Positions 14,972 through 23,559 of a DNA stretch of 64,000 nt are shown here, piece after piece. The position numbers and the translations under genes were made by a program. The DNA comes from Herpetosiphon llansteffanensis (lineage in GTDB: Bacteria; Chloroflexota; Chloroflexia; Chloroflexales; Herpetosiphonaceae): NCBI RefSeq assembly GCF_003205875.1, contig NZ_PUBZ01000125.1, forward strand, positions 1-64,000. Direction: 5' to 3'. The first letter of the stretch is position 1. Each line of letters opens with the position of its first letter. The notes beneath the pieces were generated by a model. It saw only the letters and a list, made by a program, of their open reading frames with translations, searched no databases and was not told the origin of the DNA.

Positions 14972-17368
14972 ATGGCAATGGAACAGCCCAGCGTATCCGA
15001 TCCTCAGTTTGTCCACTTTCAACACTGCTGTCCAACGCTCAGTCGTGAGGAACAGGTGGTCTTGTTTCACGCCCTTTGCAATCGGGGTATCTCCTTTGCA
15101 TCCAATGGTACAGTGACGATCACCAATAGCGTGATCAATGCGCCAGTCGCGAGCATTAATTTCGGCACCATGCTGTCGATTATCCAGATGTTGCCAGAAC
15201 CGCTTGACCCGCTGCCTGCTGCCCTCGCTGCCCTCACCTCGATCCCGTTGAACGATGTCCCCACGCCCCGTTCGGATCTCCCCCAAGCCTCACGCCTGCC
15301 CTTTGAAGCCAGTCCCTATTTTGTCGGTCGCCTGGCCGATTTGAAAGCGCTCGCACAGGCAATTGGCACGGCGCAGCCAGCGGTTGTCATGCCAGCAGTG
15401 GCCTCGGGCCTTGGTGGCATCGGCAAAACGAGCCTCGTGACGGAATTTGCCTATCGCTATGGGGTCTATTTTCATGGCGGGGTGTTTTGGCTCAACTGTG
15501 CCGACCCTGATCAGGTGGCGAACCAGATTGCGGCCTGTGCGGTTGATCTCTGCATTAACCCGACCGGAATGGCGTTTGATGAGCAGGTGCAGCGGGTGCT
15601 GAACGCATGGAAATCGCCGATGCCTCGCTTGCTGATTTTCGACAATTGCGAAGATCCAGCAATTCTTGCACAATGGAAGCCCACGGTCGGCGGCTGTCGG
15701 GTGCTCATCACGGCGCGGTCGGGTCAGTGGCCAACGCTGACGCAGATTCGTTTAGGGGTGTTGTCACCTGCCGAAAGTCGCTCATTATTGCAGCGATTGT
15801 GTACGCGGCTGACTAATACTGAAGCCAATGCGATTGCCGAGGATGTCGGTTATTTGCCGCTGGCCTTGCATCTGGCAGGTAGTTATCTTGCTGCCTATCC
15901 CCATCATACGGTCGAACAATACCGCAAGGATTTAACGATTTCCCACCGCTCGCTCAAAGGCCGTGGCGCGTTGCCCTCGCCCACACGGCATGAACCGGAT
16001 GTCGAAGCCACCTTCATGCTCAGCTTTAACCGGCTTAATCCGAACCATATGCTTGATGCGTTAGCGTTGGGCATGCTCGCTGGCGCGGCGTGGTGTGCGC
16101 CTGGTGTGCCAATCCCGCGGGAGTTGGTGCTGGCATTCCGGCCTGAAGGGACGGATGCGGATGATGGCGTTGATGCGTTGCGGCGCTTGCAGCAGCTTGG
16201 GTTGCTGGATGGGATGGATGCCGTAGTTCTGCATCGCTTGCTTGCACAGGTTGTCCAGTTGCGGATTGGATTAACGGAAATGCTGGTCGTGATTGAAGAT
16301 CGTATTGTGGATATGGCCACACACATAAATTCGACGTATCTGCCAAAAAAGATGCAACCTCTTGAACCACATCTGCGGTTTGTGACGATGCGAGCATGGA
16401 ATCGGGGTGATCAACGAACCGCACACTTAATCCACAGTCTTGGATTTTTTGAAGATTTGTGTGGATCATATCGATTTGCGCAGCAACTATTTGAGTATGC
16501 ATGGGCATTACGAAAGGATTTATTGGGTATAGATCATCCTGCTACAGCTGAAAGTATAGATGGGGTAGCAGGTGTATTATCGCGCCAAGGGAAGTATCGA
16601 GAGGCACAGCCCTTATATGAACAAGCTTTGGCGATACGAACGGCAACGTTGGGGATAGACCATTCAGCAACGGCGGAAAGCGTGAATAATTTGGCATTTG
16701 TATTATCTCGGCAAGGGAAGTATCGAGAAGCACAGCCCTTATATGAACAAGCCTTGGCGATACGAACGGTAACGTTGGGGATAAACCATCCTGCTACCGC
16801 AACGAGTATGAATAATTTGGCTGGACTACTATTGAAGCAAGACTTCTATCGAGAAGCACAGCCCTTATATGAACAAGCCTTGGCAATACGAACGGCAACC
16901 TTAGGAATAGAACATCCAGCAACGGCTCGAAGTGTGAATAATCTGGCTTCAGTACTGGAAAAACAAGGACGATATACGGAAGCACAGCCCTTATATGAAG
17001 AGGCGCTAATAGCTCGAGAAACAAGGTTAGGAAAAAAGCATCCTTCTACCGCTACAAGTATGATTGGATTAGCCTCAGTATTGGAACGACAAGGGAAATA
17101 TGCTGAAGCACAGCCCTTATATGAAGAAGCACTAAAAATATATGAGGCGGTGTTTGGTGCAGATCATCCGGATATAGCAGTGAGTATGATTGGATTAGCC
17201 TCAGTATCGGAACGACAAGGGAAATATGCTGAAGCACAGCCCTTATATGAAGAAGCACTAAAAATATATGAGGCGGTGTTTGGTACAGATCATCCGGATA
17301 CTGAGCAGACACGTAAGAATCTGAATTCATTGAAAATGGTACTTGACTCAATCAAAATGAGTCCATAA
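14972..17368 (+). CDS. STAND/NB-ARC ATPase with TPR array and second head type
   Basis: 798 residues. The head (1-45) is helical and unlike the others (SREEQVVLFHALCNRGI), reminiscent of small effector-associated adaptor domains. It is followed by the motif GTVTITNSVINAPVASINFG (46-65), shared with the small protein at 11752. NB-ARC: FVGRLADLKAL, Walker A GLGGIGKTS (146-154), Walker B LLIFDN, ITARSGQW, GYLPLALHLAGSYL. Seven 42-residue TPR units follow; the last two (DNA 17057-17182 and 17183-17308) are nearly identical. The start at 14972 has GGAG 5 nt upstream. It lies 70 bp after the previous STAND gene, so it may share its transcript. The TPR part is more AT-rich than the NB-ARC part. Confidence 0.87.
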   Translation: MAMEQPSVSDPQFVHFQHCCPTLSREEQVVLFHALCNRGISFASNGTVTITNSVINAPVASINFGTMLSIIQMLPEPLDPLPAALAALTSIPLNDVPTPRSDLPQASRLPFEASPYFVGRLADLKALAQAIGTAQPAVVMPAVASGLGGIGKTSLVTEFAYRYGVYFHGGVFWLNCADPDQVANQIAACAVDLCINPTGMAFDEQVQRVLNAWKSPMPRLLIFDNCEDPAILAQWKPTVGGCRVLITARSGQWPTLTQIRLGVLSPAESRSLLQRLCTRLTNTEANAIAEDVGYLPLALHLAGSYLAAYPHHTVEQYRKDLTISHRSLKGRGALPSPTRHEPDVEATFMLSFNRLNPNHMLDALALGMLAGAAWCAPGVPIPRELVLAFRPEGTDADDGVDALRRLQQLGLLDGMDAVVLHRLLAQVVQLRIGLTEMLVVIEDRIVDMATHINSTYLPKKMQPLEPHLRFVTMRAWNRGDQRTAHLIHSLGFFEDLCGSYRFAQQLFEYAWALRKDLLGIDHPATAESIDGVAGVLSRQGKYREAQPLYEQALAIRTATLGIDHSATAESVNNLAFVLSRQGKYREAQPLYEQALAIRTVTLGINHPATATSMNNLAGLLLKQDFYREAQPLYEQALAIRTATLGIEHPATARSVNNLASVLEKQGRYTEAQPLYEEALIARETRLGKKHPSTATSMIGLASVLERQGKYAEAQPLYEEALKIYEAVFGADHPDIAVSMIGLASVSERQGKYAEAQPLYEEALKIYEAVFGTDHPDTEQTRKNLNSLKMVLDSIKMSP

Positions 17369-17477
17369 TGAGGTATGGATTGGGTAGGAAAGGATGAAGA
17401 TGCATTAATTCTATGATAGGATAAGCATCAATATATACCATTCCACAAAGCCATATAATTGTAGGAGCAAGAATATC

Positions 17478-17951
17478 ATGTCTACATCAATGATGAATAA
17501 ACATCTGAAGGTCGATATTCATGTGACGGATGTTGAGGATAATACACTTGGAGCGATGCAAACAGCAACCCTTATCCAAGATATTGATACAACATTAGAG
17601 AACAATGGTTACAAAACGGATCAAAGATATAATGGATCGCGAAGTAGTGGTTTATTGGAGTTGGTTCAAGCAGTTCAAGATAATCAAGAAATGCTAAGAA
17701 CATTGGCTAATCTTTCTACCCCTATTGTGGCATATCTTCTTCGTAAATTTCCAAATAAGCCGCAACACCCTGTCATAACATACAGGATTACCACATCCAA
17801 ACAGCAAAAATCAGTTCCAATTCTAAAAAATCTTTCTGAGGACGAACTACTTCAATTACTGCTTGAACTTGATCCGGAAAATAGTCATGATAAAGATGAA
17901 GATATTCACGTTACGGTTGAAATTGCGGTTCCTACGAACATACAAGCATGA
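17478..17951 (+). CDS. Small partner protein of caspase-STAND gene (EACC1-like)
   Basis: 157 residues. N-terminal beta strand (KVDIHVTDV), a central helical stretch with a hydrophobic helix (LANLSTPIVAYLLRKF, about 75-90), a second strand (VITYRITTSK) and a short helical motif (LSEDELLQLLLELDP) before a last strand. The order of elements resembles effector-associated constant components (EACC1) that precede caspase, trypsin or STAND genes in bacterial conflict systems; I place it there on layout, not on a clear motif. It ends 9 nt before the caspase-STAND gene, so the two are surely co-translated. AT-rich codon use matches the first half of that gene. Confidence 0.65.
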   Translation: MSTSMMNKHLKVDIHVTDVEDNTLGAMQTATLIQDIDTTLENNGYKTDQRYNGSRSSGLLELVQAVQDNQEMLRTLANLSTPIVAYLLRKFPNKPQHPVITYRITTSKQQKSVPILKNLSEDELLQLLLELDPENSHDKDEDIHVTVEIAVPTNIQA

Positions 17952-17960
17952 GCCATCTAT

Positions 17961-20900
17961 ATGAGTAATGAATCTACATTTCCATTTGGTTCTGGACGAC
18001 GACACGCGTTGATTATTGGCGTTAATCAATCTTCCTCCGATTCAAAGCCCCCCGCATTAAAACATGCAGAAGAAGATGCTATAGATTTTGCATTAGCACT
18101 CGAGTCACATTGTGGATTTACTATAACCGGGCAACATGTTGGACGTGATGCAACGACCGATACCATTCGTAAGGGTATTGTGCGTTTGGCAAAAGATTAT
18201 CGAACTGATGATGTACTTATTTTTTATTTTGCAGGTCATGCAATTCCTATTGAAGTACAACGTAATGGTTCTATAGAAACAGAAATTTATCTTGTTACCA
18301 GTGACTTTCTTCGTGAAGATGTTCTCCTTGATGAAAATATTCATATATCGTTGTCGTATATTCGGAAGCTACTTTACTTACGTTCGCAGGCCCATCAGGT
18401 TGTCATTATCTTGGATTGTTGTTTTGCGGGAGAGTATGGGCGTGTTGCTCCCGATACATTAAGGGATACCCTAAATCACTCATTCCGCGAACCATCACGA
18501 ACAACTCCAGCCAGAATTGGAGGATTACGGATTGCATTAACGGCAACTGGTCATGATGCTCTAGCGACGGAAGTAGATGGAAAGAGTATGACTCGTATAA
18601 TGCTACCTATTTTACGTGGAGAAGGATCAGAGCCTGAAACGATTGCGAATGATCAAGGTATGATTCTGTTACATGATCTTTGGGAATACCTTAATCAACA
18701 TCATGATCTCATGCATCAAAAGCCAAGTTTACCAGGCGATCCGGCAGGGCAGATTTTTCGATTTGCATATCATGAGAATCTCACGAAAGAAGCTCGACAG
18801 CAACGATTTGCAGACGAGCAACGTGCAGGATTGGATGGACGGCTTGATCGGGTTGAAACAAAATTGGATGAAGTTTCTGACAGCTTAAAAACAGCTCGGT
18901 TATTTGAACATTTGCAAGATATTCATTCTCCATTTGACCGATCGTTTTGTCGTACTGCACATATGGATGATATCAATGATGAGACGTTTAATCAATTTCT
19001 TCATAGTGAGCGACTCCCTAAGCAACAGGAATTTCAATCCAGTTTATTACGTGAGGAATTGCTCAATCAATTCGGATGGCTCCGAAATGGCTATCTTAAT
19101 TATGCTCTTGTGCTTTGTTTTACTGATTCGCCTACCCAGTGGGTAGACGGCGCAAGTACGCGTTGTATTCTTTGGCCCGGTCTTGATCGTCGATCTACCC
19201 CACTCGAAGACAGAGAACTTACAAGAAATTTACTTGTTCAATATAGTGATACCATCACGTTTTTGCAACAATTTCTTCGTCTTTCTCGCACAATACAAGA
19301 AAATGAGGAAAATGATACTTGGGAGATTCCTTTTATTGTGCTGCGGGAGGCCGTGGCAAATGCACTTATTCATCGGGTATACTTAAATCGCCCTGATGAT
19401 GTTCGTATTGAGATCTTTATCGATAGAATCGAGATAACGAGTCCTGGGCATCTAATTGAGCCGTTGCAGGTGACTGACCTCGAGTATGAGAACTCTGGTC
19501 CACTACGAAATTCTACTATTGCGCGTATTTTTTATATTCGTGGATATGCTGAGCGATTAGGTGGGGGAATTTCACGGATACAGGAAGAATTGAAGAAAGC
19601 ACAGCTTAAACCAGCTCACTTTGAAGAAATAATCGAGAAGACATTTACAAAATTTCGTATAACGGTCTATCGCCCAAATAATGCAGATTTAGGTCATTCT
19701 GATCCTTTGATAGATGCTATTGCGGTATTTGAGTCAATACCTCTTGATTTTGTTCCTCCTCTAAGAAGTGATATAGTCGTATCATCGCGCTTACCCTTTA
19801 TGCCTAATACAGACTTTGTGGGTCGCGAGACCGAATTGAAAACACTGGCTGGTGCAATTGGCAAGACCCAGAAGGCGGCCGTCATGCCTGCGGTTGTTAC
19901 GGGCCTTGGTGGCATTGGGAAAACGAGCCTGGTGATAGAGTTTGTATATCGTTATGGGGTCTATTTTCATGGCGGGGTGTTTTGGCTGAACTGTGCTGAC
20001 CCTGATCAGGTGGCCAGCCAAATCGCGGCCTGTGCGACTGGATTGAACATTGATACCATGGGTTTAGCGCTCGACGAGCAGGTACAAAGAGTTATGGTCG
20101 CATGGCAATCCCCGATGCCACGCTTGCTGATTTTTGATAACTGTGAGGATCGAACGATTCTGAACCAATGGAAACCGGCTATGGGTGGGTGTCGAGTGGT
20201 GGTAACGTCGCGATCCGATCAGTGGTCAACGTTGACGCAGATCCGTCTTGGGTTGCTCTCACCATCTGAAAGTCGTTCATTATTGCAACGATTGTGTGTG
20301 CGATTGACCGATACTGAGTCGGATGCGATTGCTGAGGATTTAGGATATTTGCCATTGGCCCTGCATTTAGCGGGCAGTTATCTTCATTCTTATCCGCATC
20401 AGTCTGTGATTGAGTATCTTAATGATGTATCGATTGCGCATCGGTCACTAAAGGGGCGGGGGGCCTTGCCATCACCGACACAGCATGGATTGAATATAGA
20501 AGCCACCATCATGCTCAGTTTTAACCAGCTTGATCCCTTCAATGATGTTGATCTGTTAGCCTTGCGGATGCTTGATGGTGCAGCATGGTGTGCACATGGT
20601 GTATCGATTCCACGTGATTTGATACTCATGTTTGTGCCAGATGAGACGGATCGTGATGATGTGGTTGATGCGTTGCGGCGCTTGCATCAGTCAGGATTGC
20701 TGGATGGAAGTGATTCAGTAATGTTGCATCGTTTGGTGGCACAGGTTATCCAGTTACGGCTTGGATTATCAGAAATGTTGGCATTGGTAGAAGATCGAAT
20801 TAATACTGAGGCATCCCATATCAATACGTTAGGGATACCAAGCCTCATGCTGCCTCTTGAACCGCATCTCCGCCATGCAACTCTGCGGGCGTTTGATCGC

Positions 20901-21866
20901 GACGATGAACGAGCAGCCCTCTTAGCCAGCAATCTTGGTTTTTTTGAAAACCTGCGGGGAGCCTATCAAGAGGCACAGAAGTTATATGAACGGGCGTTGG
21001 CCATTCATGAAGCCGTAGTGGGAAGAGATCATCTAGCGACGGCCACGAGTATGAACAATCTGGCAGGGATTTTTGAGAATCAAGGGCGCTATTCAGAGGC
21101 GCAGAAGTTATATGAACGGGCGTTGGCCATTTATGAAGCCGTAGTAGGAAGAGATCATCTAGCGACGGCCACGAGTATGAACAATCTGGCAGGGATTTTT
21201 GAGAATCAAGGGCGCTATTCAGAGGCGCAGAAGTTATATGAACGGGCATTGACGATCAATGAACGGATGTTAGGTCGGGAGCATCCGGCAATGGCGCGGA
21301 GTGTAAACAATCTGGCTTCAGTGTTGGAGCGCCAAGGACAGTATACGGAGGCGCAGAGGTTATTTGAACGGGCATTAACTATTCATGAGGTTGTGTTGGG
21401 ACCACAGCATCCAGATACGGCCACGAGTGTGAATAATCTGGCTTTAGTGTTGTATCGGCAAGGGTGGTATACGAAGTCACAGGAATTGTTTGAACGGGCA
21501 TTAATAATGCGGGAAGAGGTATTGGGGGCAGATCATCCGGATACGGCAACAAGTATAAATAATCTGGCTTTAGTGTTGTATCGGCAAGGGCAATATACGG
21601 AGGCGCAAGGATTATTTGAACGGGCATTAGCCATTCATGAGGCCGTATTGGGAGGAAATCATCCGGTCACGGCAATGACTGTGAACAATCTGGGATTAGT
21701 TTTAGCACGGCAAGGGCGGTATGAGAAGGCGCGGGGATTGTATGAGCGGGCGTTGGCTATCCATGAGGCGGTGTTGGGGCCACAGCATCCGGATACTCAG
21801 AAAATTCAGGAGAGTTTTGATGCTTTAAATGACGCTATAAAAGCAGCGGAAACGAGCCAAGAATGA
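17961..21866 (+). CDS. Caspase-like / HATPase_c_4-like / NB-ARC / TPR fusion protein
   Basis: 1301 residues, four modules. 1-270: peptidase C14 caspase fold with the His in FYFAGHA (H93) and Cys in IILDCCFAGE (C154), both intact. 285-310: heptad-like linker. 330-572: AlbA/Schlafen-associated HATPase_c_4 (RecG-C-like) domain, seen in LREAVANALIHRVYL, IFIDRIEITSPGHL, LRNSTIARIF and RLGGGISRI. 600-880: NB-ARC, Walker A GLGGIGKTS (648-656), Walker B LLIFDN (722-727). About 1000-1295: seven 42-residue TPR units, two nearly identical (DNA 20976-21227). It should be a ligand-gated protease that triggers suicide or abortive infection. The head is AT-rich while the NB-ARC cassette matches its neighbours at DNA level, suggesting domain shuffling near 19.8 kb. 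Confidence 0.87.
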   Translation: MSNESTFPFGSGRRHALIIGVNQSSSDSKPPALKHAEEDAIDFALALESHCGFTITGQHVGRDATTDTIRKGIVRLAKDYRTDDVLIFYFAGHAIPIEVQRNGSIETEIYLVTSDFLREDVLLDENIHISLSYIRKLLYLRSQAHQVVIILDCCFAGEYGRVAPDTLRDTLNHSFREPSRTTPARIGGLRIALTATGHDALATEVDGKSMTRIMLPILRGEGSEPETIANDQGMILLHDLWEYLNQHHDLMHQKPSLPGDPAGQIFRFAYHENLTKEARQQRFADEQRAGLDGRLDRVETKLDEVSDSLKTARLFEHLQDIHSPFDRSFCRTAHMDDINDETFNQFLHSERLPKQQEFQSSLLREELLNQFGWLRNGYLNYALVLCFTDSPTQWVDGASTRCILWPGLDRRSTPLEDRELTRNLLVQYSDTITFLQQFLRLSRTIQENEENDTWEIPFIVLREAVANALIHRVYLNRPDDVRIEIFIDRIEITSPGHLIEPLQVTDLEYENSGPLRNSTIARIFYIRGYAERLGGGISRIQEELKKAQLKPAHFEEIIEKTFTKFRITVYRPNNADLGHSDPLIDAIAVFESIPLDFVPPLRSDIVVSSRLPFMPNTDFVGRETELKTLAGAIGKTQKAAVMPAVVTGLGGIGKTSLVIEFVYRYGVYFHGGVFWLNCADPDQVASQIAACATGLNIDTMGLALDEQVQRVMVAWQSPMPRLLIFDNCEDRTILNQWKPAMGGCRVVVTSRSDQWSTLTQIRLGLLSPSESRSLLQRLCVRLTDTESDAIAEDLGYLPLALHLAGSYLHSYPHQSVIEYLNDVSIAHRSLKGRGALPSPTQHGLNIEATIMLSFNQLDPFNDVDLLALRMLDGAAWCAHGVSIPRDLILMFVPDETDRDDVVDALRRLHQSGLLDGSDSVMLHRLVAQVIQLRLGLSEMLALVEDRINTEASHINTLGIPSLMLPLEPHLRHATLRAFDRDDERAALLASNLGFFENLRGAYQEAQKLYERALAIHEAVVGRDHLATATSMNNLAGIFENQGRYSEAQKLYERALAIYEAVVGRDHLATATSMNNLAGIFENQGRYSEAQKLYERALTINERMLGREHPAMARSVNNLASVLERQGQYTEAQRLFERALTIHEVVLGPQHPDTATSVNNLALVLYRQGWYTKSQELFERALIMREEVLGADHPDTATSINNLALVLYRQGQYTEAQGLFERALAIHEAVLGGNHPVTAMTVNNLGLVLARQGRYEKARGLYERALAIHEAVLGPQHPDTQKIQESFDALNDAIKAAETSQE

Positions 21867-21988
21867 GCATGTAAAGAGTAGGAAGATATGGTAAAAATCT
21901 GTTAACTATAAGGGCTGATTTACTATACAAATCAGTACCCTCATATTGACCATTTTTTACCACTATTTCGGTTTAAATACAGCAACGG

Positions 21989-22012
21989 TGGGAGCCGCAA
22001 TTGCGGCTCCCA
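21989..22012. terminator. Palindromic bidirectional terminator candidate
   Basis: A perfect 24-bp palindrome with arms TGGGAGCCGCAA / TTGCGGCTCCCA lies between the convergent caspase-STAND gene and the lipoprotein gene. There is no long T tract, so efficiency is uncertain. Confidence 0.55.
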
Positions 22013-22048
22013 TTATTCAATGAGCGTGGAGTAGGAATGATTCGTACT

Positions 22049-22705
22049 CTAGAGATAGATAATACAGCTTCTCTTATGGCAGGGTAATTTTACGAATTGG
22101 CCCGGTTCCGCGTGGCGTGGCCCCACTATTTCCCAATCCACGAAATAATAGCTGCGACTATCCGCACTCCATCCATGACTACACCCATCGGTATAGATCG
22201 TCGATGGAAGATCGATGATAAGGGTTCCGCGATCTCCTGTCACCGGATCGCGTTCCCAAATCTGTGCGCCATTGGCAACATACCGCCCGTCGGGCGATGG
22301 ATACCATTGCGGGACTTCCCCATTATAGGTACTCGGTGGGAGTGGATGCATCAAGGTTGCCGTATCCGTCACGATACCATTGGGGATGTCATACAACCAC
22401 CGTTGATCCACCCAAAGCACATCATCGGGATACCAGCGCAATTCAGGCTGTTCTGTCGCATCACGATCAATAGGAAGGGTAATCGCCAGCGTAGTGGTGA
22501 GATCGAAGACTTGGGAATGATACCGACCTTGATACGGATCCTGTCCTGGATCAGCCGTATAGGCGATCAGATAGCGATGCGATGGCGAAAGGGCACAGAC
22601 GGTTACCACCACATTAGGCAGGACAATCGGTGCAACGCGATCCCGTTCTGATGCACAGCCACTGAGCAGCAAGAGCAATCCCACACTAAACACGTACCAG
22701 CGCAT
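22049..22705 (-). CDS. Lipoprotein, propeller-like
   Basis: 218 residues. Lipoprotein signal peptide: MRWYVFSVGLLLLLSGC, with the lipobox cysteine at about 17, so it is anchored outside the cytoplasmic membrane. The rest repeats Tyr/Trp-rich strands with SPSHRYLIAY, YPSPDGRYVANG and GWSADSRSYYFVDW, typical of TolB/PD40-like beta-propeller blades, although only three to four blades fit. The start at 22705 is fixed by AAGGAGG in front; a longer in-frame TTG lies inside a palindrome and is unlikely. It resembles the larger lipoprotein at 24888-26129. Function unknown; surface sensing or binding is an inference. Confidence 0.75.
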   Translation of the reverse strand: MRWYVFSVGLLLLLSGCASERDRVAPIVLPNVVVTVCALSPSHRYLIAYTADPGQDPYQGRYHSQVFDLTTTLAITLPIDRDATEQPELRWYPDDVLWVDQRWLYDIPNGIVTDTATLMHPLPPSTYNGEVPQWYPSPDGRYVANGAQIWERDPVTGDRGTLIIDLPSTIYTDGCSHGWSADSRSYYFVDWEIVGPRHAEPGQFVKLPCHKRSCIIYL

Positions 22706-22724
22706 ATTCCTCCTTTTTAGTTGG

Positions 22725-22770
22725 TGAAGGTCTGGTGTATCGCAGTATACTGCGATACACCAGACCTTCA
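22725..22770. repeat. 46-bp perfect palindrome upstream of lipoprotein gene
   Basis: Left arm TGAAGGTCTGGTGTATCGCA then GTA; right arm is its exact reverse complement, with no loop. It lies 20 bp upstream of the start codon at 22705 and would be part of the leader RNA or an operator. Confidence 0.8.
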
Positions 22771-22866
22771 ATGAATGCTATGGTTTCTTTGTATCTAGGA
22801 GAAACCATGGTTCAAGGCCAAAGACCCCATTATCCATAATCATGAAAATTCCGGCTGGATGGGCCG

Positions 22867-23547
22867 TCAGCATCCGTGGGCTGGCATTCCCGGCTCCGTC
22901 CCACAGATCCGCAAGAAGGCTGAGCTGGGGTGCTGCGCGGTAATGCCGCAATATCCGCCTTCGTTGCCGTCGGCTTGATCAGATGACCAACAATGATCTC
23001 TAAACCTACCTCTAGATTGAAGTAGGATGTATGCATAATCCTTCGTGCGTGTATAGGTATTGAGACGATTGTCTGATGAAGCATTCTCCGACCAACCACG
23101 CGGAACTCGCGTCCCATTTTCCCAGAGTGGCGCAAGTGCAGGTTGGGCATTGGTTGTATAGCCAACGACCGTATCCTTTTGATACGAAAACATGCTGTAC
23201 ACATTTCCATGCGCCGAAACCTCATTAATAAAGGTATTGACTAGGGCATGGAGATCATCAACGACTGGGTTGGCTGGTCCAGCAGCATTACTCCCGTTCC
23301 CCAGTGTGAGATATTTCCCTGCCGCAGCAGCTGGCAGCAGTTCGCGCATGAGTGGAATGCCTAGCTGTGGTAATATAGCAGCCACAGATTCATAACCAAT
23401 AATGTTGCCAAATTTATGAATTGTGGTACATGGAGCGCCATGCAGATAGGTATATAATTGCTGAGTGGTTACATTATTAAATTGTTCTGTACCCTCAAAG
23501 GTAATTGTTTTGCATCCTGCCTTTCCGGCAACCCTCTGTGCTAACAT
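22867..23547 (-). pseudogene. Lipase-like fragment truncated by insertion sequence
   Basis: A minus-strand coding remnant. It begins abruptly near 23547, next to the IS3-type remnant, with LAQRVAGKAGCKTITFEG, which resembles the region after the nucleophile elbow of class 3 lipase-like proteins, and then VVDDLHALVNTFINEVSAHG. The catalytic Ser part is missing on the 5' side. Toward 22990-23060 the reading becomes ambiguous between two frames (one continues to 22867, one to 22830), so a frameshift is likely. The gene is dead. No ribosome site of its own is visible. Confidence 0.55.
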
Positions 23548-23559
23548 AGGTGAAACAGA

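Noticed and set aside
22769-22771. TTG start for the lipoprotein at 22049
   Set aside because: It is within the palindrome and would put 22 extra residues before a textbook lipoprotein signal peptide.
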